The notes beneath the pieces are model-generated. The model saw only the letters and a program-made list of their open reading frames with translations, ran no database searches and was not told where the DNA came from. Positions 1 to 11,653 of a stretch of 64,000 nt of DNA are shown here, in pieces. The translations under genes and the position numbers were made by a program. Where the stretch lies: the NCBI RefSeq assembly GCF_000003815.2, contig NC_049996.1, positions 6,898,647 through 6,962,646 of the forward strand, written 5' to 3'. Position 1 is the stretch's first letter. The number at the start of each line of letters is the position of its first letter. The DNA comes from Branchiostoma floridae (Eukaryota; Chordata; Leptocardii; Amphioxiformes; Branchiostomatidae).

Positions 1-155
1 GAAAAAAATCTTAACTGATATCTACAGAAATTTAGATTTTTCAGTGCTTGTAAATTTGACAACTTTTGCTGTGCGAATACTGAGCTAATCATTTCACAAC
101 CTTTCCCCAGGGTTTTGATTCTACATGTAAGTTATAAGCCAGTCCTGTAAAAATA

Positions 156-644
156 CAGTCAAACCTGTCTATAGCAGCCACTCAAGGGATTGTAGAAATA
201 TGGCCACTATAGACAGGTGGCCACTATAGAGAAAATTTTGATCAATTGACCATGAGCAAGCTACACATGATTTCAGTTCCCACTAATCTTTCTCACCAAG
301 TAACATTGTCTCGATCGGTAAATTCCCCAACAAAGACTTGCACTTTAATGCTCAAGGCATCCGTACCTTCTGCTGCCGCCAAAATAACCCTGTCAGGAAC
401 TCCAAATCCTCGTAAACTAGAATTTCAAACTCGTTGCAGGGTGACATAAGGCTGCGGTATGGTTGCAATAGGCAGTGTTTCTGTATCAACAGGACCGGAA
501 ATCGTGTGGCTGTGGCCGCGTTGGACAGGTGGCCGCTAAGCCTATTTCTTTAATAATCATTACGAATCCAAGGGACCGACAAAAAGTGGCCACTATGGCC
601 AGGTGGCTGCTATGCAAAGGTGGCCGCTAATACAGGTTTGACTG
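156..644. mobile_element. TA-flanked inverted-repeat element (Tc1/mariner-like, nonautonomous)
   Basis: The termini are CAGTCAAACCTGT (left) and ACAGGTTTGACTG (right), each next to TA. Subterminal blocks of GTGGCCACTATAG and GCCACTATAGACAGGTGG recur inside in both orientations. No transposase is present. Related ends or fragments occur at about 8380-8425, 44219, 44519 and 51850. Confidence 0.75.
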
Positions 645-2396
645 TATAGCCTATTCCCTTACCTGGAGTGGTTCGGTCCTGTGGTTTGTCTGGTACCTTT
701 CTTGTACTACTGGTAGACATCATCAAGCTTGCAGCCAATCATCGGACACTAGCAAGGCCTATGAAATAATATGTTATGTTTATGGGTATGCCATACTGAA
801 TCAATGATTTTATGGATGACTTCTGCACATGCATTACTGATTTTGCCTGTTCTGAAAACAAACAAAAAATCACCTCCACTCATATTGCAGTCTAAGGCCA
901 GCATGTGCCAGCTTGTGTAAAACTAATAATCTATGTGCCTGCTTGTGTAACCACAAAATGCGTTTAACTTATTTGGTCAAACTGCCCTTTGGTGTACAAA
1001 ATGTATATATTCACAGTAAGGTACTAAATTTGAACTGAACTGAACTGAACTAAATTTCACCCTAATTTCTTTGCATTTACTTTGCAAGAAAACTCCTCTC
1101 TTTTTAACAATTCACAAAAGTCACACATTACGGACAAGAGGGGGTCCTATGTCTCAGAAAAAAGAACCCAGTAATTTTTAGAGCCTGCTTTTTATAGTTT
1201 ACTTAATCATCTACACTATTTGTCCATCCTTTCATGTTACCTATGATTAGCCTTCAGTAAGTATTTACAATAAACTTATTAAATATCATTGTCGGGAAAT
1301 GTATCTTGCAACACTTACCATTGGTTGGTATTCCTTATGCAAAGGACACTACTGATGATCAAGAACACGATCTGGCTGTCTATGAGAGACAGATTCCTCA
1401 CACTCGAGCTGGTGACAAACAGCTCTCTGGCAGCACTGGGTAAGGTGTGGTACTTAGAACAAATGGTAGACTAATAACTAAGATGAAAATTACTGATTGT
1501 ATGACGCAACATCTTACATGTATGTAAAAGTCATAATTCACAAGTCTTTAACCATATAAGGGTATGCGCTGGTCCAATAGCTGTTTGCCATTTGGGAGCT
1601 TTAAAATGAAAAAAAAAAGACTAATACTAGTTTGGACTTTTTGAAGAATAAGATCATAAAGTCATGTAATTGTTTACGCAGACAGTATATTGCAAAATCA
1701 ATAAAATAGTAAATAGTTTAATACAGAAGCATGATAATGTTAAGATAATTAAATTCAGCGCTATTTGATGTAAAAGCACAGTGCAGTGCAGTAGAAATTC
1801 CATAATGAAACTAGAGTTCCACGAACCCATATCTTTGCTCAGCAGTTTTAACATTAATAACTGACATAGTATGTGTGTTTGTCACTTATAATTTTTATTG
1901 TGCAAATAAGGTCCTCAAATATATAATTTTTTTTTTAGTTGATCTGGATCCTAACTCACAGAGGGCCAAAAATTTAACTGTTTCAAAGCCTCATCAAAAA
2001 CTACTCACATACAATATATCAATACAATCAATCCAGGCCTTCTAGAGTTATGTTGTCCATAAGCAAACATACAGACACACACATTGATTTGCAAAATTTT
2101 CCTCTGCACCCAAACATCTAACTAAGGGGATATTTTTCATTCAAGAATTGATCTTGATGCCGTTTTTCCACCATGTATAGGAATGTACATGGAACCAACC
2201 ATTTTTCTCCATGGGGAGGTTATGGATATACATGTACTGTGTGATGTACATGTATACAGTAGTACCAAATGGTAATTGTCAGGTATAGGATCCAGAGGGG
2301 GTTACAATTTTGAATGGAGAACAGGTATTAAATGATTTTGGGTGATGTCCTTAGTGCTGAAGTGGGAGTTATGGGCATGGCATGTTATGGTCATAA

Positions 2397-2690
2397 TTAG
2401 GGGTGGCTCCTGGTACAGAAATTCAGGTACAGGTACCATCCAGGCCCAGGTACACTAGGTCTAGACATGAACTTGTACCTAATTGTTTTAGAAAACTTGA
2501 GAATGGTCGATAATCAAAGCAATGGTCCATTTCGCTAGTTAGGAATCTGTTTTGGGGAGTATCCTATCGTCACATAAACAACGCTACTACTAGTAACTGC
2601 CTTGTTTACTTAGACCAAGTTTGACCAAGAAATTTGGTAAAATGACTGTCAACTCTCCTCTACTTCACTTTTGTTATTTTCTTGGACCAA
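2397..2690. mobile_element. Partial copy of the TAGGGGTAGGTACC family
   Basis: AGGGGTGGCTCCTGGTACAG, then CAGGTACAGGTACC, AAAACTTGAGAATGGTCG and GAATCTGTTTTGGGGAGTAT, align in order with the copies at 14091 and 54558. The following TTAGACCAAGTTTGACC also matches the right half of those copies. The 3' limit merges into the SINE-like sequence after 2690. Confidence 0.5.
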
Positions 2691-3010
2691 TAGACCGATG
2701 TGACGTCCATTGACAACCATATGTTGCGAGTTCGAATCCGCCTGCCGTGTTACTGATCTTGTGCCCTTGGGAAAGGCACTTAACACGGCTTTCCTCACTA
2801 TACTCAGGTTAAAATGAGTACCTAGCTTCGGCTCACGGTGATTTACATCATTCACCCGGACGGGAGACCTGGCGCATATGAAAGGGTATGTCACCCCGTA
2901 AGGGGCGGTATAACCCCGTCGTGTGTAAACATGTGCGAACACGTTGACCGATGATGTTCGTCTGTATCTCTGTGGATCTGCCGCTACCAGCCCAAAGCTG
3001 CCTAGGCAGA
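2690..3010 (+). mobile_element. tRNA-derived SINE-like sequence
   Basis: A pol III B-box match (GAGTTCGAATCC, 2728-2740 region) is followed by GTGCCCTTGGGAAAGGCACT and TTAACACGGCTTTCCTCAC, the kind of body sequence that follows the tRNA-like head in many invertebrate SINEs. The A box is not convincing. A 129-codon open frame on the minus strand here is a shadow. Confidence 0.55.
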
Positions 3011-3019
3011 TCCGTGTAA

Positions 3020-4400
3020 TGAGTTGTATCATTGGCAAATAAATAAAAACAAGAGTTCGTAGACCTCAGGCCTGCATGAAATGTATTGGGTTTCTGTAGA
3101 CCTATTGTGTTTTTTTGCCTTTTTGTCTGTGGTACGTGGTTGGAAAAATGAGCTTTTTACCGTGTTGGTTGTGCACCATGCAAAAGTCTGACTCTGAAAT
3201 TCCATTTTCTGAATTTGTAAGTTTGGACATGGATGAACATTACTTATTTTGGATTTCTTAAGTATGTAACCAACCACAGTACTTTGAAGTTGTTGAGACG
3301 CTACCTTTTTTCGTCTCAGATGGCCCATGCACATGTAGTTACTCTGTCACATGATATACTAATATCTTCCTATTTCAATGTACTGACCTAATGCAGCTGC
3401 TAAGTCTCCTTGGTTTGTGTTCTTCCAATGATATTCATTAAAGATTTATTTCTGGGGTGTTATTCACTTGACATCGGAATGTTACTCGCATAATTTGACC
3501 AATGATACTTTTATCTGTAGTTCCATAGACATTAGACAATATGAATAGTGGTAGCCCCCATGCAGCAGCAACAGTTAGTCCCCAGGGTGGTATGATATTT
3601 TCATTCAATCCATCCAACCCAAACCTAAATCTCCTGTAGTATCTAAGCCAAATTTAACAGCATGATTTACTATGAAAAATGTCCTTGTCAATCCCATTTA
3701 TAGATGGCAAGCTGCTGGCAATGGAAGCTTTGAAAAGTTCAGAAGCTGTTGTAGTCAGAGCAAACACCCAGCAAACATCCCCGCAAACCAATGAGCAGTT
3801 GCTTAGAAGGGGAATTTCATCATATATTTGCCGCGACAAAATGCAACAAACGATACTGAATTTAAAACAGAACAAAGCTAAGCCTCCACCACTTAACCCT
3901 GCCTGTACCATAGATTAAGCAGGCCCAAAAACCAAGCGAATATGACTAGCCCAAAACAACAAATTACCTGTATACAGTATGGAAATGGCATTACCAAAGA
4001 AACAAAAAGAAACACAGGACAAATCATACACATACCTTTCTCTTATGCCCACACTCTATACAGTTCTCCTCCACATTAGAAAATTGCATCTTCTTCTGTT
4101 TAAGTTCAAGTTCAACCATGATTGCCAACAGGGTAAAGGAACTTGTACCGAAACTTAAAACTCAGTACTATACAGCTCTAGAAACACCACAAAGAGTAAT
4201 AAGCAAACTCCAATTATACCTGACCAACAGATATATAATCTTGTACACTCCCGTCATCTGGCAAACTGTCAGTGCCACTAAGTAACCTGATACATTGAAG
4301 GTGGCCCAGGCCAGATGATGGTTCTACACCCAACCATAATCTGTTTTTAAAACCAAGCAGATATTGGGAGGATGCCCCAACCACACAAAAACAGGGTCAA
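3020..4400. other. No supported gene
   Basis: Between the SINE-like sequence and the 150-bp tandem repeat I see no supported feature. The open frame 3679-3918 follows an acceptor-like TTATAG but has no usable donor, and the opposite strand is open across the same interval. Confidence 0.4.
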
Positions 4401-4411
4401 CCTATACAGTA

Positions 4412-5040
4412 TCAAGTTCAAGCACTAGGAGGCCCAAAATCAAACCTGACCACCAGGACACCACAAACAACTCACGTACCAAATAGCAACACAATGGTAC
4501 CTTGCGTTCCGGAGATACAGCGCACGCCCCGTGCCCGCACAAAAGGTAACCTAAAATGTCAAGTTCAAGCACCAAGGGCGCCAAAATCAAAATTGAGCAT
4601 TATTCAGCCACCGCCGACACATGTGCCAAATATCATTGCGCCAGCACCAGCCGTTCAGAAGATATAACTCCGGAAACACCCCTCCCGGACACAAAATTCA
4701 ACCTGCCGGGTCAAGTTCAAACGCGACAAGGCCCAAAGTCAATCCTAGGCAACAGGCAACAACCCCCCACCCATGCACCAAAAATCGTCGCAATCGCGCG
4801 TATCGTTCCGGACACACAGCGCCAAAAGTGCCCAAAAAACACCAAAAATGCCACCTGCAATGTCAAGTTCAAACGCCAGGAGGCCCAAAATCAAACCTGA
4901 GTGTTAGGCTACCACCCCCAACCCACGTACCAAAAATCGTTGTGCTCGCACCATCCGTTCACGAGATACAGCGCCCTACATCCCCGGCTACCGAAAAGTT
5001 TCCACCAGCATCAAAACCATACCTGCATACATGCAGGTAA
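4412..5040. repeat. Diverged tandem repeat of about 150 bp
   Basis: TCAAGTTCAA followed by a variant of GC.C.AGGAGGCCCAAA recurs at 4412, 4559, 4712 and 4862 (spacing 147, 153, 150). GTTC.GGA.ATACAGCGC recurs at a fixed offset. The repeat is GC-rich relative to its flanks and gives spurious plus-strand ORFs. Confidence 0.8.
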
Positions 5041-5815
5041 TAAATATGTAAACAACACTAACTGCCTCAGCTTTAGACCAAGTTTGACTGTAGGAACTTG
5101 ATATAAAAGTAAAGAAAGAGCTTTATAGATTGAAGTGGCCGACAAGTTTTCAAAATGAAATTTGAGGACAAAAAATTCAAACGTTCACCCTTATGTTTAT
5201 GTTTAGATTAAAAGAGTCAACCTCCATATAGAAATGTATGGCCGTATATGCCCATTATGGTTGATACTGTAGAGACATGACAATTTATTTACCATAGATA
5301 TGTATAGTATTACATTAAAGGAATTCAAATATCTGAATCTTCATACAGTATTTACTTGTATGCTATAAGATAAATATAATCCTATTCAGAAAGTATTTCA
5401 AAGTGCAAGCAACCAGATGCAAATATCTGCATTTGTAAAAAAATCTTACTACAAGAATAGCATTCTGGAAGTGACTTTCCGGTACAAAGTACATGTAGGA
5501 GCTTGTAAGAAGAAAAATCTCTGTTCAAGAAAGGTGCCATAAGAAAAAATTGCTTATTAGAAAAAAGATCATTAACTCGTGGACAAATTGTTTTTCTTAA
5601 ATACAGAAAGATTTTTTCTTTCAAGATTTTTTTCTGTTTTAAGGATAAACAAGAAAGATAAGGGTTTTTTGGTAGTGTAGGAAAAAGGGGAAAATGATGA
5701 GAAAGAAAAACATCATCCATTTATCAAAAAGATATGCTTTTCTATGACTTGCTCACTGTAATTTTTATATTTCAGCCATACATAGTATGGTGAAATATAT
5801 TGTATTCGTAATGTT

Positions 5816-5841
5816 TCTTTCTTTCTTTCTTTCTTTCTTTC
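5816..5841. repeat. (TTTC)n microsatellite
   Basis: Six to seven perfect TTTC units immediately before the 163-bp tandem repeat. Confidence 0.9.
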
Positions 5842-5869
5842 TCCTGTCAAATCTTCAAAGTGATTCATC

Positions 5870-6590
5870 TCCGCTGTTCCTGGACCGAATGAGCTGAAAT
5901 TTGGCACAGGGGTAGAATGGGCCAATACCTTGATGCTTTTTTCTCAGTTTTTTCATATCTGCCTCTAAAATGATTTTATTGAGATTTTTTGGTCAATTTT
6001 AGACCAAAACTGTATATTTTGGCCCCTGTACCCTGGTATTACAACCAAATGAGCTGAAATTTGACAGAGATGTGCCTTGATAATGCCCCCATATAAATTC
6101 GATAACACTTTTGGTGTACAGTACAACAAAATGCTTATTTTTGCGATTTTTTGACCAATTTTTGACCAAAAAAGGACACTTTTGGCCCCTGTACCCTGGT
6201 ATTACAACCAAATGAGCTGAAATTTGACAGAGATGTGCCTTGATAATGCCCCCATAAAAATTCAATAACATCTTTGGTGAACAGTACAACAAAATGCTTA
6301 TTTTTGCGATTTTTTGACCAATTTTTGACCAAAAAAGGACACTTTTGGCTCCTGTACCTTGGTATTGCAACCGAATGAGCTGAAATTTGACACAGATGTG
6401 CCTTGATAATCCCTTCATATAAATTCAATAACACTTTTGGTGTACAGTGCAACAAAATGCTTATTTTTGCGATTTTTGGCCAATTTTTGACCAAAAAAGG
6501 ACACTTTTGGCTCCTGTACCCTGGTATTAAAATTAAATGACCTGAAATTTGGTATAGATAGGCATTAGATACTTGGTAACAAGATTCAAG
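5870..6590. repeat. About 163-bp tandem repeat, four-plus copies
   Basis: CCCTGGTATTACAACCAAAT (or close variants) recurs at 6031, 6194, 6357 and 6519, giving periods of 163, 163 and 162. Each unit holds GAGCTGAAATTTGACA, ATGTGCCTTGATAAT and GACCAATTTTTGACCAAAA. A partial unit precedes at about 5885. Because the unit is not a multiple of three, minus-strand open frames here are by-products. Confidence 0.92.
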
Positions 6591-7880
6591 TAAAATTTTT
6601 GACATAAACAACTTTAGAATGATTAATTTTGGCACTTTTCTGAGGGGAAATTTGTTTTCTTTTGGCCTCCTGACGTGACCTTCCGTGACCCCGCACAGAG
6701 CCACACCTGTGCGCGTCAGCCGGAGAGTAAATTGAATCAAAGACCTAGCCAATCAGCGAAGAGGAGGCCAAAGGCTAATTAATATTCATAAGCGGGGCCT
6801 CATGATCCCGTATATAGCCGTGTTCCCGCCAGGGGGAGCGAAGCCCGCCTAAGGCTCTCGCATTTTAGACTATTCAGAAGGCTTTATATTGTATCAGTTC
6901 TTAGGGGCATATGCATATCTATGATAATCGCAGCAGTCACTTAACTTCTCTTCAGGAGTTTAGCGTAACACTATTTCAGGTCAAACCGTCAAAGGCAACT
7001 AAAAACAAACTTTAACGTTACTGAGTTCAACAGTACTTATAACTTGTTATCCGAAGTTGAAACGCTAGCGATGGTATTTTCGCTGCGCTGTTAGCTCCGT
7101 GCGACTGTTGTTGACGGTCTTATAACGGTATATTTTGCACCCCTGTACCCTGGTATGAGTAACATTTGGTATAGATAGGCATAAGATAGTTGGTAAAATG
7201 ATCCAATTAAAAGTTTTGGCATAAAGTACTGTAAAAGGCTTAATTACAGCACCTTTTTTAGGGGAAATTTTTTTTCGTTCTCCATGCCATGACCTTTCGG
7301 ACGTTCACCCCACAGAGCCGACATCTGCACCTGCGTCTAGCCGACAGGAAGAGTTAATTCAATTAATGGTTCAGCCAATCAGCGAAGAGGAAAGCGAAGG
7401 CTAATTAATATTCATAAGCGGGACCACACAATACGTTAACTTGAAGACTCAGGCCGTACAGACTTCTCGCTAGGATTTTTTCAAAGCGTCGGACAGGGGT
7501 CCGGGGGCCGCCGAATGTCCCTGGCGGGGTCCAAGGGCAGGGCCACTGTGGGGGGGACCCAGGTGAGCGAAGCCCCCCCGGAAGCTCTTGCATTTTAGAC
7601 TATTGAGAAGGCTTCTTTTATCAGTTTTTTTAGGGCCATATCTACGATAATCGTAGCAGTCACTTACTTCTCTTCAGCAGTTTGACTTTAAAATATTTCG
7701 GGTCAAAGCTTCAAAGACAACTAAAACCTCATAAACAACAAACTTTACTTAGCTCAACAGTATACAAAAAGATTGTACGGGTTGCCATCCTTAGTTGAAG
7801 CGCTTATTTATAGCGCTAGTATCTTCGCTGCGCCGTTAGCCGCCGTGCGACTTTTGTTGACGGTCTGATATCCCTACCTC
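6530..7880. repeat. Two diverged tandem copies of a 0.6-0.7-kb unit with CCAAT-box segment
   Basis: The segments 6530-7140 and 7150-7880 align in order: TTTGGTATAGATAGGCAT, AGCCAATCAGCGAAGAGGA, GGCTAATTAATATTCATAAG, GCATTTTAGACTATT.AGAAGGC, and GTGCGACT.TTGTTGACGGTC. The AGCCAATCAGCG block followed in the first copy by TATATAGCCG (about 6821) resembles a CCAAT/TATA promoter, but no gene follows. Confidence 0.8.
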
Positions 7881-7889
7881 GCCGCCTCG

Positions 7890-9100
7890 CTGATATTCCC
7901 ACGGGCATGTTTCAAGAAAAATACCCAGCAAAAAACGCTGTTCTGCGTCAAATTCTATTCTATAAAACATGTGGGACTCAGTGTTACAGTCTAAATATTT
8001 TGTAGAAGCACCGCTGTAGGAAAGAAGGTCCAAGCAATGTAAAACATCACGTAGCATGAAGTTCGCTGTCAACTGGCACACAGCACATGACTGTTTGAAA
8101 CTCTAAGTCTAATCAACAGCCGTGTTTGATTGATAGCCGGCGGTCCTTTGATGAAGTCGGCGAAAGGTGCGTTAGTTAGAAAATCTGCGTTTAGTTTTGA
8201 TACGTAATCATAAGTTAGACAGTGGCGAGAATAATTATTTTCTCATCAATATTTCTCTTCAGAATTATTTGAACTTAATTGTACAACTAAACAATTGGCT
8301 TACCTGTGCAATGTTTATATGATTAATGATCAGTGTACTGAAATCATGTGTAACGTATGGCTCCTAGTCAATAGATCAGCATTTTCTCTATAGTGACCAC
8401 CTGTCTATAGTGGCCACATTTCCTAGTGCTGTTGTTGTTTGACATAAACATTTAAATTGTAAGTAACTTTAAACTGCCAGAGTTTCAGCCCAATAAAACA
8501 CTCTCAGCGCCAGGGTATGAACAGACTGACCAGACAGACGAAAATAAATCCTCGAACAAGGTTCAATCGTATCTTCCGGGTCTGGCAGGAAGTTGTTAAA
8601 CTAAAATAAGAATAGGCTCGATGGCTGGTTGCATACAAAGTAAAACAGTTTAACAGTTTTACAGCTTGAAGAAAACAAACGCTCCTACAGTACCTGCACC
8701 TGTTTGATAATTATTAAATCGTATGCCCTACTTGAATAAAAAAAGTTCACTGCAATAATAAATGTACCCACATCACAAGGAGCTTATACTTTTTTAAACT
8801 TACACCTAGTTATCGTACTGAAAATTGTTAATGACATTACATGAAGTCATTCAACAATTTTCAGTCATGATGAAAATTTTCTGAATGGAAGGTGTGATTA
8901 TTGTCATTTTCTGAAAAATAGAAGCAAGCTCTGTTTTTACCTGGAATCAATTCACAATACCAGTCCACTGTTAAGAGGATGTTCCATTTTTGCGCAGGGG
9001 TAATTTGGAACAGTCCAATGTTGCGTGGGAAGGGGTATGGCTGAAATATGCTGTATTTGCTCTTAAGCAAATGTCGGCCTTTCTAGTTAATGTTTTCTTT
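7890..9100. other. No supported gene; fragment of the TA-flanked repeat
   Basis: Only a fragment of the GTGGCCACTATAG repeat (8380-8425) is recognisable. No exon with consistent splice sites was found. Confidence 0.4.
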
Positions 9101-9105
9101 TTTAG

Positions 9106-9156
9106 GATCCAGAATCCAGTGAGTTTTGTTCATGCAACAGTGCAGCAGGAGAATGA
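9106..9156 (+). CDS. Possible terminal exon (DPESSEFCSCNSAAGE-stop) of an unseen gene
   Basis: A strong acceptor (TTTTCTTTTTTAG) is followed by a 16-codon frame ending in TGA. A canonical AATAAA lies about 510 nt downstream at 9668-9673, before more repeat-free sequence. The rest of such a gene is not evident; upstream exons could lie anywhere to the left, including outside the window. The alternative is chance. Confidence 0.25.
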   Translation, partial: DPESSEFCSCNSAAGE

Positions 9157-9983
9157 AACCTGTGTGAACTCAGCCAACAATGCTTTCACTGGTGTATCTG
9201 TTTATACCCAGCAACTTTCTGTCTTATTTAGTTAGGGCGAATTATATGATTTAGGGCACCACCTTTTATAATTTGTATTTGTGATAGCTTTGTAGACTTA
9301 GTTACTGTTGTGAGTTTAGATATACATGGGGACTCAAATCCATACACATGTAGTTAGAAACTGCAAAATTTAATGCACACTTTTATTCTCAGTATATTTC
9401 ATTGCACATGTATAAACATATTTTATTTTACATTAATTATATACATGTATCAACAGCAGATGAATAAGGTCTAAAGGTTATATAAAATCACTGTAAATAT
9501 CAAGCAATTCACAAATATGATATGCCATAGCACAGTGCATGTTACACTAGCCAGATCCTATCACTTGCCTCACATTGACATGTACATATTGTATGTTCTT
9601 TGTCAAATTTGAGAAATGAAGAGCAATGCTAGCCTCATATAGATGCAGTTGCATATCTTTTATGATCAATAAAATGTTGAAATGGCAGAACTTACCTCAG
9701 TTGGTTTACAATGGCATTCCTTGTTACAAGTTTTGAATTATATCAAAGAATTCTAAACAGACAGACAGACGGACGGACCAGAAACACAAGTTTTATTCTT
9801 CATTTCAAACAAACACAAGAAATGTACATGAAAAACATTAAGCAAAGGTTCAATCTACTTGTAGTAGTTTGAATGGAAAGATAAATGGTGAAACCCTGGT
9901 GTATAGCATTACGAACAGGTGTGTTTACCTGTGTTTGGATGGTGCTGAGCACAAAGGTATGTTTGAATCTGTGTGGATTCCAT

Positions 9984-10860
<877 letters not shown>

Positions 10861-11653
10861 GTGTGAATGGTGTTTAGAGTTACATAAATGATACTTACAC
10901 TTATTATTGATGTAAATTGATATGTTTGCGTTGATTTCATATGTGCAATTTTTTTCGGTGAGCTCTCCGTCCCTAGGTGGTCTGTGCTGTGTCACGCAAA
11001 CTCCGATTTCCGGGAGGTGTTGCTTTATCTGTCCCTATCCGGCGATTCAATCAATTTTACCCCTAAACCAGCTTATTTCATATAGAATAAGTAACGGTTA
11101 CTTCTATTGTGTCCTACTGAATTGCTTCTACCGCGAAATCAAGTTCCACTAAAGTGTACGGTTTCCAAAAAATACGAATATCGAGTATTTTTTTTTCTTT
11201 TAACGTTACATTTCAGCGTGTGGTCGTACAGAAGCCTACACGCAAAAACTTTGTTGGTAACAGAAATGTTCTACTCATTCTATAGCTGTATTTTGAGGTT
11301 GTTTAAAAACGGTTTCTGGGATTTGAGTTGTTTCTAATTGCATTAGTAACTCCAGACCAATCAGACAGGCCGTTTTGAACACCTGTGTAAAAACAAAAAC
11401 GTCTGGCGCAGTCCGTTCAAAATGGCGTTTCTGTACGAAAGGCATGCTCTGGAATTATTATTTTTTTGCAAACTTTCTAGTCCTCCTAAGAGTTTTTGTC
11501 GGTACAACGTTTATCCAAAGTGTGCAGCAAATCATTTGGAATTTACCACGGTGGATTCATGCCGCTCTCTGGATGTTTTGAGGAGAAAACGTGGGTTTCC
11601 TGCAGAACAGTGACTTGGTGAATTTGGAGAAGACAAGAAAATGGCGAGGCACG

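Noticed and set aside
1029-1050. (GAACT)n, with (AGTTC)n at 28746 and (AAGTTTC)n at 18840, as LINE tails
   Set aside because: Short simple repeats that could be LINE 3' ends, but no adjoining RT sequence was recognised, so they are not listed as elements.
1261-1443. Open plus-strand segment with exon-like residues (DDQEHDLAVYERQIPHTR) ending at a GTAAGG donor
   Set aside because: No convincing acceptor precedes it (only a weak AAG), it carries no recognised motif, and no partner exon in matching phase was found.
2649-3038. Minus-strand 129-codon frame
   Set aside because: It covers a SINE-like sequence with a pol III B box; no domain or codon pattern supports coding.
5999-6752. Minus-strand frames of 139 and 205 codons
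   Set aside because: They are produced by the 163-bp tandem repeat and shift register from unit to unit.
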